The notes beneath the pieces are model-generated. The model saw only the letters and a list, made by a program, of their open reading frames with translations. It was not told where the DNA came from and made no database searches. The position numbers and the translations under genes were made by a program. A DNA stretch of 64,000 nt, taken from NCBI GenBank assembly GCA_023374045.1, contig CM041776.1, forward strand, positions 43,406,171-43,470,170, in the 5' to 3' direction. Positions 58,521-64,000 of the stretch are shown here, piece by piece (position 1 is the stretch's first letter; every line of letters begins with the position of its first letter). The DNA comes from Limonium bicolor. Its lineage: Eukaryota > Streptophyta > Magnoliopsida > Caryophyllales > Plumbaginaceae.

Positions 58521-59788
58521 TGAAATACCCCTAAATTAATTTAAATTAATTTAGGGGATTTCTTTTATTAAACCTTTAATAATACTATTAAGTATTAAAT
58601 TATTATATGGAATTATGAATATTAAATTATTATATGGAATTATGAATATTAAATTAATATAAGGGGTTGTAAATTTATTTAGGGGTTTTATTATTATATT
58701 ATTGTATAGTATTATGAATTTAATAATAAGATTTATAAGTCAATAAATCTTGGGGAAATTTCTAAACACTCCAAATATATTATAAAGATTTTAGGAAGTG
58801 TTGGAACATGGTTTTGAAACATAAAAGTCAATATAAAATTCTAGAAACCTTAAAGCTTATTAAGCCTTGCTAGAGTTGACTTTTTGAGAATGGTCAAACT
58901 AGCCCATGAAACCTATATCAATAAATAGGTTATGGAAAACCATGAAGATCGATAAAAAGAACGTCAAAAACGGATCATCCTAGCCAAAATTATGCTAGAT
59001 TGAAGTTTTGAATCAAAATTTTAAGAAGTGCCACGTGTCACTCTGTAATGGGTCGCCCACACTTAGCCGATTTCCTTCCCTGATTTTCGTAACCGATTTC
59101 ACTTCCTAGCCCTAACTTTAGACGGCTATAACTTTCACATTACTCAATATTTTTCCATGCCGTCTTCACCACTCTCTTCTCCTACAATTACTCTTTCCAA
59201 CCATTACTCATACAAACCCTAGATCCTTCTGAGTCAACCGGAAAATCGAGCCAAAGTAGCCACCTTGCTAGGCTGTTTCCAGAATTCCAGAATTTCCTTC
59301 GTTTTCGGGTAACTTGCGTCAATCATAACTTCTTCGTTAATCAACCAAAATTCGATTTCTTTAGCTCGTTGTAAAGATCTCTAATCCCTCTACAACTTTC
59401 GTGTTTATGCCCAAGTCTGAATCGCAACCAGTTGGGAGATATAGAGGTCTAAAGTTTCGGTCTTAACAGCACATAAAATAACACCGAAACAGAGAGGTAA
59501 ACTCGTGTTTTGTAACTTCAATATCTTTCTGTATGGTGCGAGTTAGGTTTAGTTCTTGCTACCAATACGTAGATCTACAATTCTTCTTTCCAATGAGCCC
59601 TTACTCATTATCTAACTCGTTTTGTAATGCTAGTTATAGATCTGCAAAGTTGGCACCACGAACTGTATCAAGTTCGAGTTTTTACCCAGTTTCCGAATTG
59701 GAATTCACCAAATTCGTACAATCCGGTGAGTCTCCGATCAAATTTCTCCGTTGTTGCTGTTCGTAATGGTATTTCCGATCTAACCCAT
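58521..59788 (+). repeat. Forward LTR fragment, 5' part, split by a solo LTR
   Basis: Starts TGAAATACCCC, then TTAATTTAAATTAATTTAGG. Non-coding; includes duplicated stretches near 59290-59400 and 59500-59640. It resumes at 63631. Confidence 0.7.
59784..59788 (+). repeat. Left target-site duplication CCCAT
   Basis: Identical to 63626-63630 on the other side of the minus-strand solo LTR. Confidence 0.9.
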
Positions 59789-62700
59789 TGTAACACCCCT
59801 ACTACGCGCCTAACAATAAATACAGTCGCAGCGGAAATGACCAACTAATCATCAACTAACAAATTGGTGTTACAACGCCGTTAACCACCCACGTGGTTAA
59901 CTAGGCAGAATAAATAACAACGTATCGGTCTGATGATCAGACTCCCGAGCATAGTAACTAACATCCATATATATAAACATAACCGACAATACCGAGTATT
60001 TAATTTACAATCATTACCAAACCATAATCATCCATAGCTGTATAACAAGGTATCAACATGTACGCCTCGGGAGCACAGGCGCATCCCGGGCTCAACAACC
60101 TACTTAACCAAAAGTATATCTACCGCCTAGGACCTAGAGCCACTCAGCCTCTTCGATCCTCATCCTGCAATCAAATAAATATGGGGCCCCCGAGGGGGTC
60201 AGCACCTTTGCTGGTATGGCTAACGCGCAGCCCATCGACTAACGGGATACGCGCAACCAATTGTCATAATAACATGGCATTCATTTTAGAACAACCAACA
60301 TATATATACACATATACCGTAGCATAGCAAGGGAAATTGCATAGCATCACATCATCAATACATCACCACAAGAACGGTTCACATGAAGATCCTTCCACCA
60401 CAGTTAGTACATACCATGAGCATAGAGATTGTTGCCAAACTCACCCAAGCTCGTTAATTACCTCATCACCATCCTGTTATTTGAACGGTTGACTTAAACC
60501 CAAGGTGTGTCGGATATAGTGATCCCAAGCACACCAAACAACACAGTATGCCCCTATGGCCCGACGTGAGTCAGTAAACTAGCTTTGGATAAGCTAAGGG
60601 AAGGTTGAAACCAAATTGGAATACCACCTAAACATACACCTAGGGAGCCGAACTGGATATGATAACGACCCCCATCCATCACACGCGTGGCCGGAAAATA
60701 CCGGACTCCTCACTCCCCCCGATTAGCACTTGTTAGTGAACACACAACATTTGTCAAGTCACATACAAGCAACATTTAGGTCTTGTTAGACACACCAATG
60801 GAGAGGAGTCATAATAGCACAACACCATAATATATAACAACTGTAAACTCTTTTCATGCTTTAATCTTATAAGGTCGTAAACACTCAGAAAACAACCAAC
60901 ACCCAAGCCGGTGTAAACCGTTAGGCAACAGACTGCAAGAAAACCATACCTTGGTCCTTGCCTTGTTTCGTTCCCACCTTGAGAGAATCCTATACACATT
61001 AGTAAGGTCGGTTAATTAATTATTTAACTTCACACTTACTATATATTCAACATGCTTGTATGACATGTTCTAATGCCTATCTTACCCTAGGTTACCTTCA
61101 TTATACAACCTAGGGTTAACTACATAAGTCACATTCTTTTCTGTTTTTTTTTTTTTACATGTTTTGGTCCGACCGACCCACCGTCCGACCCACAACTGGG
61201 TCGGACCCTCCCAGTGGTCTTCGGGTCTGAAAAACTTTACCTTGACCGACCCACGTCCGACCCAGCCTTCTGGGTCGGTCCATTACAGAAACCCTTTTGC
61301 CTCCTTATAATCATGCTCGTCCGACCCACGTCCGACCCACCATTCTGGGTCGGTCCATGTGCGAACATTTTCCTTCCTTTGAAACTTGCCCGACCGACCC
61401 ATGTCCGACCCAACCTTCTGGGTCGGTCCATTACCGAACATTTTCCTAACATTTTACAGAGGCTCGACCGACCCAAAAACTGGGTCGGCCCCTGGGTCGG
61501 TCGCCTCCTAAACATACCCAAACTTTGTCAATTCTTCACCAAACTTCTCCTAAGGCCTCTTAATGTTTCCTAACAACTTTTGGTAACCTTACATTCACAT
61601 ACAACACCCATGAAACTCATTTTCTAATTCCTTGAATCATTTACTTATTTCCTTGTAAAAATTCCTTAACACTTATGTTATTTTATACTAGGTTCCTAGA
61701 TGGTATTTCTCACCTATGGTAACTACTATCCCAAAATGTTTTCTCACCACTACAACATCATCCCTAAAGCATTATTTCTCACCAACCTAAACTCTAGTTA
61801 ATGTCTAAGTCCTTTTGTTTACCTAGAACACTCTAAGACATAGTTTCTCCTCTAGTAACACCTAGTCATTTTCTAACATCTCTAGTTCACCAACCCTTGC
61901 ATTAATACCTAGAACTCCTTAGATATTTCCTAAATTTTGACATGGGTTCTCCTAGAACATTACTAAGCCTAAACACTTTGTTTTCTTCATGAAACACACA
62001 AGATCATCTAAAATCATCAAGAACACTCACATACATAATTTCACCAAATTTACACCACATTACAACATAGTGCACAATATAGTTTGCATGGCACTTAGGC
62101 CCTTAAAATGCATGGCTCTTAGGCCCTTAAAATGCTTAAATCATAAACACTGAATTTCCACAATATATATGCCTTTAACCTGCAAATACACTCAACATAC
62201 ACATATGCCCTTTACTAGTCTCTTGAGAACACTTTACTAAGTCATTCACCATTTGCTCTTTAGGTAGTTTTAATAAGCATTTATAAGCTCATTTCTCCTA
62301 AGGCATTAAACAACATTTAAGTTAGTAGATTTACCTCTTTTCCCAAAACACTTCCTTCTTGATTCCTTATAAAACCATATGGTATTTTGGTTCCTTGTCA
62401 AGTTCTAAACAATACAAACACCATAATGAGTATTCAAGCTTTAAGCTTCATCTCATTGTAAACCCTAATTTGACATTGTTTCAAAAACATTAATGTAGTT
62501 GTTTTACCTTGTTCTTTGAAGAGAGTTTGGATATACAACAAGAGAGGACTCCACCTAGTCCATGAAGAGTTGAAATGAAGCTAGAACAAAGTCACACAAT
62601 GAGCTACATCAATGTGTATTTTCGGACATGACAAAAACAAGAAGGAAACTTGATTTTTGTTTGAGATTCCTTACCTAGAAGTAAAGGAGAGTAATAATGT

Positions 62701-63625
62701 GTAGAAATCCAAGCTCAAGCTCCTTCAATGGTGGAACACCTTGGCACCGAAATGGAGCTCTAGGAGTTTTGAGAAGATAGGAATGAAGAGCTTGATGAGA
62801 GGAAGAGATTGGTGGTATTTGTTTTTGATTTGGACAAGTGAGCTAGATTTAGCAAGTGGTCAAAGCTTGTGTTTCAATGGTGGTGGTGGTTTATCGTGAG
62901 AGAACAAAGAAGAAGGGAGAAGATGAGTGGGAAACCGTGTGAGCAAGGAAAGGAAATGAGAGAATGAAGATAGAATTTGCTTTAAGAGATATTTATGTGT
63001 TAAAAGGTAAAAAGTAGTTTATTTACTTATCTTATCTTACTTAATACATTAATAAGAGAGTGGTGAGTCACCAAGCCTTAGAAAACCGGCCCCCTAAGTA
63101 TAATGAGGGTAATATAGTCTTTGTTTGTCAATTTAATTACTTAATACAACATATGTTACAAATTAGCTTATAAAAAGTACTATTCACCTATACAAGGCAC
63201 ATAGAAGTGAAATTTTTGATTTCCCACTAATATAGCCACCCAAATGTGATACTATATAGTACACATATATTTAAGAGTAATGATGGGCATTTAGCCATTC
63301 AAAACTCATTTACAAGACAATTTTTCAAAAACGTGCTTTAAGACTTCTTAAAGCACATTTTGTGTTTTAACTTGTTTTCAAGCTTGGTTTTCTTTGGTAA
63401 TTGGTTTAATATGTTCATTAGTATATAAATGAAGTCTTGGTAAGCTCATTAGGTCTTACTCAAGTTTATCCCAAGCTTAGAGCACATTTTAGCTCTTATT
63501 GACTTTAAAGCACATTTGTGTTTCCTTTTGTTTAAATTTGTTTAGTAAGGTTTCTAAGACTCTTTTTAGTCTTAATATATCATGTTTTAGTGTTTAACCA
63601 ACATACCAAGGTTTGGGGTATTTCA
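59789..63625 (-). mobile_element. Minus-strand solo LTR (3837 bp), element B family with a different hairpin cassette
   Basis: Runs from TGTAACACCCC to GGGGTATTTCA with a perfect CCCAT duplication. Both ends and most of the body match the LTR of element B at roughly 90% or better, including the CGCGTAGTAGGGGTG end, the GATTGCAG|GATGAGG acceptor (reversed, 60165-60203) and a perfect hairpin GTTAACCAC / GTGGTTAAC (59880-59905). Between about 61160 and 61590 it departs from element B and instead resembles the array region of the solo LTR at 26616. Confidence 0.93.
61166..61503 (-). repeat. Hairpin array, word CCGACCCA
   Basis: Four to five units of about 73 bp (GGTCGGTCC ends near 61271, 61346 and 61419), each with direct CCGACCCA words and an inverted TGGGTCGG. 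A T-run (61146-61157) flanks it, the reverse of the A-run in forward LTRs. Confidence 0.9.
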
Positions 63626-63630
63626 CCCAT
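63626..63630 (+). repeat. Right target-site duplication CCCAT
   Basis: Matches 59784-59788 exactly, directly after GGGGTATTTCA. Confidence 0.9.
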
Positions 63631-64000
63631 GTGTTAATTTAGTCAATTTCGTGTTAGATTAGGAGAATTTGTAAGAATGGTAATCGATTTTAATTCTGAA
63701 ACCGAACTAACCCTAACATTCGAATTGATTTCGAATCTTGGTGTATACTGTATTAAAATTGGGGAAATTGGTACCAATAGAACCGAAATTTGATTACGAA
63801 TCCATAGAAACAAAAATCACTCAATTTCGTTCTGTGGATTAGGAGAAATTAACGATTTCGTACTCGACCTTGTTGATGAACTCGCTGAAGAACTCGCGGT
63901 ACAGGGGCCGTCCGATCTCGTTCTAAGAGATTGGACGGCCAAGATTAGATCTGGTGTTTATAAGTTATTAAAGTTTCTATAAAAATTCAGTAAATAGCTC
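63631..64000 (+). repeat. Continuation of the forward LTR begun at 58521
   Basis: Follows the target duplication of the solo LTR and so continues the host LTR. It shows repeated GGGGAAATTGGTACC / AGGAGAATTTG words but no gene; runs out of the window. Confidence 0.65.

Noticed and set aside
61214..61573. 119-residue ORF with repeated RPTSDPPFWVGP words
   Set aside because: Translation of the CCGACCCA hairpin array in the minus-strand solo LTR.

Overview
This is plant nuclear DNA, probably from a eudicot with a large genome; the species cannot be named from the sequence. I find no host gene. The window is a deep nest of Ty3/gypsy LTR retrotransposons of the chromovirus type (closest in layout to Tekay/Del): tRNA-Met primer site, DSG protease, FIDD reverse transcriptase, DDE integrase and a C-terminal chromodomain. 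The LTRs are long (3.8-4.6 kb where complete). They begin TGAAATACCCC and end GGGGTGTTACA.

Layout. 1-8499: 3' part of element A (AlkB-like ORF, pol, 3' LTR). 8500-12976: minus-strand LTR fragment. 12977-24412: element B, with a 5' LTR remnant, primer site, gag with introns, AlkB-like ORF, pol and complete 3' LTR. 24413-26610 and 31185-31655: one minus-strand LTR split by a solo LTR (26616-31179, target duplication AATAT). 31656-34962: minus-strand LTR fragment. 34963-46833: minus-strand element with an expanded 9.8-kb LTR (a ~188-bp tandem array and a tRNA-like unit) and a non-coding interior. 46834-58520: forward and minus LTR fragments and a 500-N gap. 58521-64000: forward LTR split by a minus-strand solo LTR (59789-63625, target duplication CCCAT). 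Most insertions have their other half outside the window.

The main novelty is that both coding elements carry a complete AlkB-type 2-oxoglutarate/Fe(II) dioxygenase ORF between gag and pol. In element B, gag is cut by three short GT-AG introns with compatible phases. The last donor is in phase with an acceptor before AlkB and also with an acceptor before pol. Retention or alternative splicing could therefore give Gag, Gag-AlkB or Gag-Pol from one transcript. This is inference from sequence.

A second theme is RNA structure in the LTRs. Seven LTRs or fragments carry a cassette of inverted-repeat units, repeating at about 72 bp where it is an array, whose sequence word differs from LTR to LTR. 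Near the LTR 3' end is a hairpin whose stem changes by compensatory substitution, a CATCAGACCG-like motif, and a conserved polypyrimidine-AG acceptor. Matching donors near the 5' end suggest a spliced leader. A covarying hairpin precedes the polypurine tract.

The two LTR ends of element B differ by about nine indels but only two substitutions, so many frameshifts here may be assembly errors rather than decay.
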